DNA from: Bacteroidota bacterium
Lineage (GTDB): Bacteria > Bacteroidota > Bacteroidia > Chitinophagales > Chitinophagaceae
DNA: 17,828 nt
Reading direction: 5' to 3'
Assembly: GCA_023396345.1 (NCBI GenBank)
Contig: JAEWWO010000013.1
Coordinates: 1-17,828 of the forward strand
A program made the position numbers and the translations under genes. Numbering within the stretch: the stretch's first letter is position 1; every line of letters begins with the position of its first letter. Positions 9,135-15,193 of the stretch are shown one piece after another. The notes under the pieces were generated by a model that saw nothing but the letters and a program-made list of their open reading frames with translations, was not told where the DNA came from and did not search any database.

Positions 9135-10100
9135 TTATTTTATTCTTTTAATTAATTTTTCCGCAATTGTTTCAGCAATGCGTAATCCTGCAAACTTCTG
9201 TAACATACCCCATTCTCCCTGAGGATTTATTTCTAAAAATACATAATTTCCTTCTTCTGATTTGATGATATCAATAACTCCAAAAAGTAAACTCATCTTT
9301 TTCATCATTTCAGATATTTTGTTTTTAATATCCAAAGATAAATTGTATGCTTCCCAACTAAATTCGTTTATAGAATTTTGTCGCCAGTCTGTAGTATTAC
9401 TATTTGTGTTGATTTTGCCGGCAAATATTTCTCCGTCTACATACACAACTCTTAATTCATAAGCCTTAGATATGAATGGTTGAAATATCATCGGACAATA
9501 ATGTAATCCTTCTGACAGTGTTTCAAAATCTTCTTCTCCGATTCTCGAAGTAGGAAACGCAGGTCCGTTTCCTTCCATACTGTGACTTAGTACGCCATGA
9601 AGTTTTGCAATCATATCTCCTTTGCAGGTTTCTGAAAAGAACTGTTTTACTTTTTCAAAACTGTTAGTCATCAATGTCGGAGGTGTTATTAAACCACAGG
9701 CAGATGCTATTTCCAGTTGATACATTTTATTGTCGGCAACTGTTCTGTCATCTTCCGGAGCATTCATCCAAACTACATTTTTTATGCTGTCAAAATATAT
9801 TTTTCGCATAGAAATATATTCCTGAAGAAAAATACTGCTGTAGGCATCATCTAATTCTTTTGGTATGGAAGGTCTCCATATCTTTCTGTTCCAGACAGCT
9901 TTTATATCTGTAAAATTTATCTCTGATAAAGGAGAAAATGAATATTCTGTAATGCTTTCTTTTTTTTCAAAAGAGATTTGTGAAGAATGATCAAATCTAT
10001 CTGTATTAAGGCGTACAGCTTTGTATCCCCACTTTTCAATTGCTTGCATTACCAAATCAATTGTATAGAAATCATTCGTGTGCGAAATACAGAGAATCAT
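9135..10100 (-). CDS. mdnB: MdnB/MvdC-type ATP-grasp graspetide ligase (predicted lactam-forming)
   Basis: This is the second ATP-grasp ligase, 321 aa, predicted to join the core lysine to a glutamate as an omega-amide after the ester rings are formed. Features resembling MdnB/MvdC are KAVWNRKIWRP (67-77) in the pre-ATP-grasp domain, WMNAPEDDRTVADNKMYQL (111-129), the ATP-contacting MIAKLHG (K166), YCPMIFQPFI (201-210), ELRVVYVDGEIFAGKI (215-230), TDWR (237-240), LFGVIDII (272-279) and LEINPQGEWGMLQ (289-301, with E290 and N292). The EWGMLQ ending is characteristic of this branch. It is the first gene after the precursors, separated by a 67-bp gap that contains a terminator-like hairpin, and it lies 65 bp ahead of the MdnC-like gene. 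Division of labour (lactam versus lactone) is inferred from the cyanobacterial enzymes and is not visible in the sequence. Confidence 0.92.
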   Translation of the reverse strand: MILCISHTNDFYTIDLVMQAIEKWGYKAVRLNTDRFDHSSQISFEKKESITEYSFSPLSEINFTDIKAVWNRKIWRPSIPKELDDAYSSIFLQEYISMRKIYFDSIKNVVWMNAPEDDRTVADNKMYQLEIASACGLITPPTLMTNSFEKVKQFFSETCKGDMIAKLHGVLSHSMEGNGPAFPTSRIGEEDFETLSEGLHYCPMIFQPFISKAYELRVVYVDGEIFAGKINTNSNTTDWRQNSINEFSWEAYNLSLDIKNKISEMMKKMSLLFGVIDIIKSEEGNYVFLEINPQGEWGMLQKFAGLRIAETIAEKLIKRIK

Positions 10101-10113
10101 AAGGTGAATTTAT

Positions 10114-10143
10114 AAAAAAGCAATAGCGAATGGCTATTGCTTT
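10114..10143 (-). terminator. Hairpin plus T-tract between precursors and ligases (probable partial terminator)
   Basis: On the - strand, AAAGCAATAGC (10143-10133) pairs perfectly over 11 bp with GCTATTGCTTT (10127-10117) across a 5-nt loop. The stem is followed by further T, giving six T in a row at 10119-10114. This is the layout of an intrinsic terminator. It lies 24 bp after the stop of the second precursor gene and 13 bp before the ATG of the MdnB-like gene. Since no separate promoter for the ligases is obvious, it probably lets only part of transcription through, so peptide mRNA exceeds enzyme mRNA. It could also act as a 3'-end stabiliser for the precursor transcript. Confidence 0.75.
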
Positions 10144-10167
10144 CATTTTGGAGTGATAATATTAAAA

Positions 10168-10368
10168 TTAGATAGCTACTCCTTCATCACTGTCAGAAGG
10201 ATACTTCAGAGTTACGTTATCTCCTCCCCATTTTCCGGTTGTGCCACCACCACCTGGTAAATCTATTAATTTAGAAGTGATAGTGCCCGCACCTCCATTA
10301 ATCTGATTGGGCTCTTGAACTTGTTTTTCAAGAAATGCCGCAAAAAATGGTTTTTTTGTGTCTTTCAT
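10168..10368 (-). CDS. mdnA: Microviridin-like graspetide precursor peptide 1 (66 aa)
   Basis: This ribosomal precursor is 66 aa long. Residues 7-14 are PFFAAFLE, matching the PFFARFLE helix in microviridin leaders that the ATP-grasp ligases bind. Residues 20-26, PNQINGG, end in a double glycine suited to the C39 exporter. A glycine-rich linker follows (27-52, including PGGGGTTGKWGG). The core is TLKYPSDSDE (53-62) with tail GVAI. By analogy to microviridins, Thr53-Asp59 and Ser58-Asp61 would be esters and Lys55-Glu62 an amide. Leu54 sits where microviridin B has Leu, a position linked to elastase-type specificity. The core has Ser60 where cyanobacterial ones usually have Trp, and Asp61 instead of Glu. 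A second GG (48-49) lies just ahead of the core. It is transcribed second, 30 bp after precursor 2. Confidence 0.93.
   Translation of the reverse strand: MKDTKKPFFAAFLEKQVQEPNQINGGAGTITSKLIDLPGGGGTTGKWGGDNVTLKYPSDSDEGVAI
10321..10356. repeat. Direct repeat copy A, 36 bp, in leader codons of precursor 1
   Basis: These 36 bp are identical to 10537-10572 and encode KKPFFAAFLEKQ of the leader, including third codon positions. Identity at the DNA level indicates a recent tandem duplication or gene conversion of the leader segment, while the linker codons between leader and core have diverged. Confidence 0.9.
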
Positions 10369-10398
10369 AACTTTTTTTTTAATTAAGGAATGATTTAA

Positions 10399-10584
10399 TT
10401 AATAAATATCCTCATCACCGTCAGAAGGATATTTGAGTGTATATTCTCTGTCTTTTGTTGGACTGGTAGGACTGTCAAACAATGGCTTGGTAATTATTGG
10501 AGATTGTCCTCCGCTAATTTTATTGGGCTCCTGAATTTGTTTTTCAAGAAATGCCGCAAAAAATGGTTTTTTGTTCTGTTTCAT
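10399..10584 (-). CDS. mdnA: Microviridin-like graspetide precursor peptide 2 (61 aa)
   Basis: This is the first gene of the operon and encodes a 61-aa precursor. The leader KKPFFAAFLEKQIQEPNKISGG (5-26) matches the other precursor at 18 of 22 positions, and the double glycine falls at the same place (25-26). The linker (27-48) differs strongly: it is proline- and charge-rich (SPTSPTKDRE) instead of glycine-rich. The core is TLKYPSDGDE (49-58) with tail DIY. Predicted cross-links by homology are Thr49-Asp55, Ser54-Asp57 and Lys51-Glu58, with Leu50 at the specificity position and Gly56 where Trp is usual. Asp59 offers an extra carboxylate. The shared leader and core with a diverged linker and tail indicate tandem duplication. 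The start is fixed by the leader motif and by the homologous start of the second copy. Confidence 0.93.
   Translation of the reverse strand: MKQNKKPFFAAFLEKQIQEPNKISGGQSPIITKPLFDSPTSPTKDREYTLKYPSDGDEDIY
10537..10572. repeat. Direct repeat copy B, 36 bp, in leader codons of precursor 2
   Basis: This is the identical partner of the repeat at 10321-10356, offset by 216 bp. A crossover between the copies would delete one precursor and leave a single in-frame chimeric one, because the repeat lies at the same codon positions in both. Confidence 0.9.
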
Positions 10585-10607
10585 AAAAAAGGAGTTTAGT
10601 GTTGTTA

Positions 10608-10637
10608 TAAAGGTAGAAAAAAATTAATTCAAACAAA
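10608..10637 (-). promoter_or_regulatory. Candidate Bacteroidota promoter for the graspetide operon
   Basis: Reading the - strand upstream of precursor 2, TACCTTTA (10615-10608) resembles the Bacteroidota -7 element TAnnTTTG with a mismatch at the last base. TTTG at 10637-10634 lies 18 nt upstream, near the usual distance for the -33 element; a second TTTG at 10633-10630 is closer. Transcription would start about 10600, giving a 5' leader of roughly 15-20 nt. The rest of the 132-bp gap back to the DUF4230 gene is AT-rich and shows no clear operator or riboswitch. No Shine-Dalgarno sequence precedes the ATG, which is common in this phylum. Confidence 0.4.
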
Positions 10638-10716
10638 GAAATAATAAATATTTTTATTTTTGTAATATAAACATTTAAAATTGATTTAATTGATTGTTTA
10701 GTTTATTGAATATTTT

Positions 10717-11421
10717 CTAATTCAATAACTTTTGCTCGTCTTCCAGTTTCCATTGTTTGGATTGTATTATTTCGGGAAGCAGGGTTCTTAATTGCTCTTT
10801 TGCAATTTTTGGTAAATCGCTGTGCAGCGCAGCTTTTTGCACCTGTAGTTTTGCGTTGTCCTGTATTCTTCTGAAATCTTCGTTACTGAATTTATAAAAA
10901 ATTTCATCATCAAGGCTGTAATAATTATAATCAGATTCTATTGATAAAATTTCCGGTTCGGGTACATGAATCAATTTTATTTTTTGTGCAGCTTCATCGA
11001 TTTCCCATTTGCATTTTTCAATGTCAAAACCAATAAGTACTTTGGCTTTCACAATTACCAACGCACTTTTATATGCGGGGATGAAAGCCAGTAATTTCTT
11101 AGTATCTTTATAATTATACACTTCTGAAATGTAGCCTTCGGCACATACAATTTTAAAAACTTTTTTCATACTCTCAACAATGGTGTGAGAGTTTTCAACA
11201 ACGTTTGATTTGGATGCCTTTTCAGCCTTTCTTACCCGCCAGATTAAAAACATGAAAGCCAGCCCGATAACAATACCAATTAATAGCATGCTCACGGTTG
11301 AATTTTGCGCGGCAGCACTAGAGGCAGGTCTGGAAAATAAATTGTACGCTGCAATTATTAAGAAAATAATAAACAACGATAATCCTATCCACATTATGCG
11401 TTTTCCGTATCTTTGAAACAT
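10717..11421 (-). CDS. Membrane-anchored DUF4230 family protein
   Basis: This 234-aa protein has two hydrophobic segments near the N-terminus (about residues 10-28 and 43-61), then a soluble domain. The segments are joined by a short loop, RPASSAAAQNST, so both ends should lie on the same side of the membrane. The soluble part contains VIVKAKVLIGFDIEKCKWEID and IKLIHVPEPEIL, which resemble the DUF4230 family, for which no function is established. The C-terminal third, rich in Lys, Glu and Gln (RRIQDNAKLQVQKAAL and onward), looks helical. It is divergent from rnr with a 104-bp gap, and its stop lies 132 bp upstream of the graspetide precursors on the same strand. Nothing in the sequence ties it to peptide maturation, so I treat it as a neighbour and not part of the cluster. 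Confidence 0.75.
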   Translation of the reverse strand: MFQRYGKRIMWIGLSLFIIFLIIAAYNLFSRPASSAAAQNSTVSMLLIGIVIGLAFMFLIWRVRKAEKASKSNVVENSHTIVESMKKVFKIVCAEGYISEVYNYKDTKKLLAFIPAYKSALVIVKAKVLIGFDIEKCKWEIDEAAQKIKLIHVPEPEILSIESDYNYYSLDDEIFYKFSNEDFRRIQDNAKLQVQKAALHSDLPKIAKEQLRTLLPEIIQSKQWKLEDEQKLLN

Positions 11422-11525
11422 CTTTTCAGAAAATTTATTGCTAATGTAATTATTTCTTATCTAATATATTAAATTTAGAATCGATTAGTTTCAATAAATT
11501 TTCCGAAGAAAATAAATACACTTAA

Positions 11526-13583
11526 ATGGGAAGAAAAAATTGGAACAAAAGAATACCTCAAAAGAAAAATAAATCAGTTAGTGTACCACCTTTAAAAGGC
11601 GTGCTGGATTTAACGAGGTCAGGGGTTGGATATGTGATTATCAGCGAACATCAGAACGATATTTTTGTTAATCGTAATGACTTAGGAACAGCCTTAGACG
11701 GAGACACCGTCTTAGTAAAAATTACTAAAAAAAGTACATCAAGCGGAAGAGTGGAAGGCAGAATTGTAGAAGTGCTGGAAAGAAAACTTACAGAATTTGT
11801 AGGCGTGCTATCTCTTTCCGAAGGCTTTGGATTTGTAGATATTTCTACTGAAAAAGCAATGCCTGACTTCTTTATACCCGGCAGCAAACTTAATAAGGCT
11901 AAAGATAAAGATAAAGTACTGATAAGATTTGTAAAATGGGAAAGTGCCGATAAAAAGCCCGAAGCCGAAATTATTAAAGTGATTAAACCCGAAGATGAAA
12001 ACAATATTGCCATGCGTCAGATATTGCTTGATAATGGCTTCGATATTGGGTTTGACGAAAAAGTAATGAAAGAAGCTGACGCATTGTCTGAAGAATTTAG
12101 TAAAGAAGAAATTGCTTCGCGTAAAGATTTCAGAGAGGTATTAACTTTTACCATTGACCCGGTCGATGCAAAAGATTTTGATGATGCAATATCTTTTAAA
12201 AAGATTGACGAGCATTGGTTTGAAGTGGGTGTACACATTGCTGATGTAAGTTATTATGTGCGTCCCGGCACCGCATTGGACGATGAAGCTTATAAACGTG
12301 CAACATCCGTATATCTGCCTGACAGAGTGAATCCAATGTTGCCTGAGCATATATCAAACGTGCTGTGTTCATTGCGTCCTGATGAAGAAAAGTTAACTTT
12401 TTCCGCAGTCTTTGTAATGAATAAAAATGGCGCTATCAGAGATACCTGGCTCGGCAGAACCATTATAAAATCGGACAGAAGATTTACGTACGAAGAAGCC
12501 CAGGAAATCCTAGATACGGGCAACGGAGACCATGCAGATGTAATTGTTTTATTGAATGATATTACTCAAAATATACGCAGGCAACGCTTTGAAAAAGGAG
12601 CCATTAATTTTTCGTCTGTAGAAACAAGATTTGTTTTAGATGAAAAAGCTAAACCGATAGGGATAGTTGTAAAAGAAAGCAAACCCGCGCATCAGCTTAT
12701 TGAAGAGTTGATGTTGTATGCAAATAAAGCGGTTGCTGAATTTGTATCTAAGCAAAAAGTAAAATCAAAACCATTGCCGTTCCCCTACAGAGTGCATGAC
12801 CAGCCCGATGAAGAAAAACTGCAAAGCTTTTTACCTATTGCTATGAAGTTCGGATTTAAGTTCGATTTAAATACGCCCAAGTCAATCGCAAAAAGCTTCA
12901 ACGATATGTTGCAAAAAATTAAAGAACATCCTGAAATGCAGGTGTTGGAGCAACTGGGCATACGCTCTATGGCTAAAGCGGTGTATACCACAGAAAATAT
13001 TGGTCACTATGGTTTAGGGTTCGAAAACTATTGTCATTTTACTTCTCCTATTCGCCGTTATCCTGATGTAATGGTACACCGCGTTCTGGACAGCGTGCTT
13101 AAAAACAATCCTAAGGTTGACAAGGAAATGGAAGAAAAATGTGAGCATTGCAGCGAGCGTGAAAGAGCAGCCATGGAAAGCGAAAGAGATGGCGATAAAT
13201 ACAAGCAGGTGGAATTTATGCGCGAACATTTGGGCGATGATTTTGAAGCCGTAATCAGTGGTGTTTCACCTTTCGGCTTCTGGGCTGAAACTATTGAGCA
13301 CCATTGCGAAGGAATGGTAAGCACACAAAGTCTTACATACATGGATAACTTTGAACATGTTGAATCTGAATTTATGCTTCGCGGTGTAAGAACAGGAAAG
13401 ACTTTCAGAATGGGCGATAAAATTACCATTAAAGTTATCAATGCTAATCTTGATAAAAGACAGATGGATTATGAATGGATTCCTAAATCTTTGAAAGAAG
13501 AAGATAGTAAACAGAAAGAAAAATCTGCATCGCCTAAAAAATCAAAAAGAAAAGCCGTAGGACAGAAAAAAGAAAAAGAATAA
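11526..13583 (+). CDS. rnr: Ribonuclease R
   Basis: RNase R is a processive 3'-5' exoribonuclease that degrades structured RNA in the cytosol. The 685-aa protein has two N-terminal OB/cold-shock domains (about 23-85 and 92-155, with GFGFVDI typical of the second), the RNB catalytic domain with DPVDAKDFDDAIS (211-223) carrying the metal-binding D211, D217, D219 and D220, and further blocks HIADVSYYVRPG, YLPDRVNPMLPE and FTSPIRRYPDVMVHR. A C-terminal S1 domain (about 572-655) is followed by a Lys/Ser-rich tail (660-685). It lacks the N-terminal helix-turn-helix found in E. coli RNase R, which explains its shorter length; this is usual in Bacteroidota. It converges on the LacI-family gene with only 9 bp between the stops. 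It stands alone on the + strand here, divergent from the DUF4230 gene. Confidence 0.96.
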   Translation: MGRKNWNKRIPQKKNKSVSVPPLKGVLDLTRSGVGYVIISEHQNDIFVNRNDLGTALDGDTVLVKITKKSTSSGRVEGRIVEVLERKLTEFVGVLSLSEGFGFVDISTEKAMPDFFIPGSKLNKAKDKDKVLIRFVKWESADKKPEAEIIKVIKPEDENNIAMRQILLDNGFDIGFDEKVMKEADALSEEFSKEEIASRKDFREVLTFTIDPVDAKDFDDAISFKKIDEHWFEVGVHIADVSYYVRPGTALDDEAYKRATSVYLPDRVNPMLPEHISNVLCSLRPDEEKLTFSAVFVMNKNGAIRDTWLGRTIIKSDRRFTYEEAQEILDTGNGDHADVIVLLNDITQNIRRQRFEKGAINFSSVETRFVLDEKAKPIGIVVKESKPAHQLIEELMLYANKAVAEFVSKQKVKSKPLPFPYRVHDQPDEEKLQSFLPIAMKFGFKFDLNTPKSIAKSFNDMLQKIKEHPEMQVLEQLGIRSMAKAVYTTENIGHYGLGFENYCHFTSPIRRYPDVMVHRVLDSVLKNNPKVDKEMEEKCEHCSERERAAMESERDGDKYKQVEFMREHLGDDFEAVISGVSPFGFWAETIEHHCEGMVSTQSLTYMDNFEHVESEFMLRGVRTGKTFRMGDKITIKVINANLDKRQMDYEWIPKSLKEEDSKQKEKSASPKKSKRKAVGQKKEKE

Positions 13584-13592
13584 AATCTATAT

Positions 13593-14606
13593 CTATTCAA
13601 AGTGCTTTATCAACGAACCTTTGATCAGCGTTTTCCTGTTGGTTAAAGGTTCTTCTTTTATCAGTGACATCAGTAGTTTTACAGCTTCTATTCCCTGTTG
13701 TTCAGGGTATTGTTCAATAGAAGCAATAGGTTTATTTTTTTCGATGTATTTTGTAAATATCAAATTGCCATAGCTTACGGTAACAATATCTTTATTCACA
13801 ATTAAGTCAGTTTCTTCTCTTATGTATTTTAAAGCATCCAACGCTACATAATCGTTGAAAGTAACAACTGCTGTAGGTTTCACTTTCTGAAACAAAATAT
13901 CTTTCATGGCTTTTCGTGTGCCTTCATAACTTAAGTCGGTGGTTGAAAATAAGCTGCCATCGGTTTTATGTTTCTTTTTCTTCAAACCTTCCATAAATCC
14001 TTTCATGCGTTCAAGGCTGGTGTATAAAGATTGCGGACCACGAATAATGCCGATATGATGATGTCCTTTAGCCCACAGGTAATCAACTATTTCCTGAGAA
14101 GCGTTGTATAAATCGCAGGAAACGGTGTAGAAATTTTTATCGGTAGGAACTCGGTCAAAAAACACAACGGGAAATCCCTGCTCCTGAATTTGTTGCAGAT
14201 AATCCAGAGAATATCCTGATAGTTTAGTTAAGCAAATAATAAGACCTGCTATGTTTCCGCTTTTTAGTTGTCTGATGTTTTCTATTTCTGTTATCGGATC
14301 GTTTTTACTTTCCATAATAGCAACATTATAGCCTTCTGCTTTAGCCTGATCACCAATGCCGCTTACAGCCAGCGAATAAAATGATTCCGAAATATCCGGC
14401 AATACAACGCCGAAAGTTTTTAGTTTACCTTTCTTAAGCGCAACCGCATTCAGATTTTTTTCATAATTCATCTGGTTGGCATAGTCAATAATCTTTTCAC
14501 AGGTTTCTCTGCTTATACCCGGCTTGCCGTTCAGTGCCTTACTTACCGTAGTAATGGAAATGTTAAAGTGGCGAGCTATATCTTTTATTGTTATACTTCT
14601 GGACAT
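13593..14606 (-). CDS. LacI-family transcriptional regulator, probable L-fucose locus repressor
   Basis: This 337-aa regulator has a classic LacI N-terminus: the helix-turn-helix SITIKDIARHFNISITTVSKALNG (4-27), then the hinge region with the KLKTFGVVLPDI start of the sugar-binding domain (61-72). The periplasmic-binding-like domain shows ESFYSLAVSGIGDQA, AGLIICLTKL, VVFFDRVP, GHHHIGIIRGP and AVVTFNDYVALDAL, all standard family blocks. It would bind an operator as a dimer and release it on binding a sugar. The effector cannot be read from the sequence. Because it is divergent from a GH95 fucosidase and fucI, L-fucose or a derivative (fuculose, fuculose-1-phosphate) is a reasonable guess. Three ACGT-centred sites in the shared upstream region are candidate operators for auto- and pathway regulation. 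Confidence 0.93.
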   Translation of the reverse strand: MSRSITIKDIARHFNISITTVSKALNGKPGISRETCEKIIDYANQMNYEKNLNAVALKKGKLKTFGVVLPDISESFYSLAVSGIGDQAKAEGYNVAIMESKNDPITEIENIRQLKSGNIAGLIICLTKLSGYSLDYLQQIQEQGFPVVFFDRVPTDKNFYTVSCDLYNASQEIVDYLWAKGHHHIGIIRGPQSLYTSLERMKGFMEGLKKKKHKTDGSLFSTTDLSYEGTRKAMKDILFQKVKPTAVVTFNDYVALDALKYIREETDLIVNKDIVTVSYGNLIFTKYIEKNKPIASIEQYPEQQGIEAVKLLMSLIKEEPLTNRKTLIKGSLIKHFE

Positions 14607-14643
14607 TCTTTTTATGATTATTTATTAATTGGAAATATAAATT

Positions 14644-14704
14644 AAAGATACGTAATCTTTTCACAAGCGCAAACGTTTATCAACATTCGTTCTAAAACGT
14701 ATAT
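14644..14704. promoter_or_regulatory. Cluster of ACGT-centred candidate LacI-family operators
   Basis: The divergent region between the LacI gene and the fucose genes (14607-14858) holds three ACGT centres beginning at 14650, 14673 and 14697, spaced 23 and 24 bp. The first lies in AAAGAT-acgta-ATCTTT (14644-14660), perfect 6-bp arms with a 5-bp centre. The second is the 8-bp palindrome AAACGTTT (14671-14678). The third is the partly symmetric AAAACGTATA (14694-14703). LacI-family operators characteristically are palindromes with a central CG, so these are plausible sites. Nothing else in the 252 bp is clearly recognisable. A TATGTTTT at about 14726 resembles a -7 element but has no good -33 partner. 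Confidence 0.45.
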
Positions 14705-14858
14705 ACATGAAAATAATAAAATATATGTTTTGCTGAAATTAATTTATCTCTTTAATTTATTAAATTCGTAAAGCGTAAATAAAATGATAATCACTGTGGA
14801 ATAAAACAGTCTGTCATTCATTCCTTAAAATAATTTAATCCATTTTTATCAGTTAGTA

Positions 14859-15182
14859 ATGAAGCAATATATAATTACTTTTCTGTTTATATTTTTCTTT
14901 TCGAGTGTGCATAGTATTGTTTTGGCTGAAACACAAACAACACATAAAAAACATTCAAAACCCAACGTGATTTTTATAATGGCCGATGATTTAGGCAGAG
15001 GATTACTTTCTTATTACGGACAGGAAATTATTAAAACTCCGGCAATTGATAAACTTGCTCAGCAAGGTGCTGTTTTTAAAAATGCTTATGCCGGTGCTTT
15101 CTGTGCTCCGTCACGCGCCGCTTTTATTACAGGATACAGTGATTGGTTGAGAGATAACTTAGAAATAATAAATGTAAAATAG
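14859..15182 (+). pseudogene. N-terminal remnant of a secreted sulfatase
   Basis: Only 107 residues of an S1-family (formylglycine) sulfatase remain, against the usual 450-550. Residues 1-24 form a signal peptide (hydrophobic ITFLFIFFFSSVHSIVLA). Then come KPNVIFIMADDLG (34-46), with metal-binding D43 and D44, and FCAPSRAAFITGY (81-93), containing the C-x-P-S-R formylglycine site with C82. The reading frame then stops after [14 protein letters not shown]. The remaining sulfatase domain, including the other metal ligands, is absent from the next bases, because the GH95 gene starts 11 bp after this stop. This is therefore loss of the 3' part by deletion and not a simple frameshift. The fragment cannot be catalytic. 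It might still be translated as the leader gene of the fucose transcript. An intact ancestor would fit removal of sulfate from fucose-rich glycans such as fucoidan. Confidence 0.85.
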
Positions 15183-15193
15183 AAAAAGTACTT

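Noticed and set aside
10381..10398. AATTAA/TTAATT repeat between the two precursors as a regulatory hairpin
   Set aside because: The arms are pure A/T, are expected by chance in such AT-rich DNA, and are followed by A on the coding strand.
8065..10584. Grasp-with-spasm type system (single ATP-grasp with an SPASM protein) as an alternative identity
   Set aside because: There is no radical-SAM/SPASM gene, two ATP-grasp ligases are present, and the precursors carry the microviridin PFFA leader and TxKYPSD core.
10705..10726. ATTGAAT/ATTCAAT hairpin at the end of the DUF4230 gene as a terminator
   Set aside because: The 7-bp stem is almost all A/T and is followed by A-rich sequence on the coding strand.
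10717..11421. DUF4230 membrane protein as an immunity or maturation gene of the graspetide cluster
   Set aside because: It is upstream of the cluster promoter, separated by 132 bp, and belongs to a broadly distributed family with no known RiPP link.
11651..12013. 120-aa open frame antisense to rnr, and similar long antisense frames in the GH95 and polA genes
   Set aside because: They are shadows of strongly conserved genes with no recognisable domains, start context or upstream signals.
13615..13652. 8-bp inverted repeat GAACCTTT/AAAGGTTC that might terminate rnr
   Set aside because: The loop is 22 nt, the following T-run is interrupted, and it lies wholly inside LacI-family coding sequence; too weak to call.
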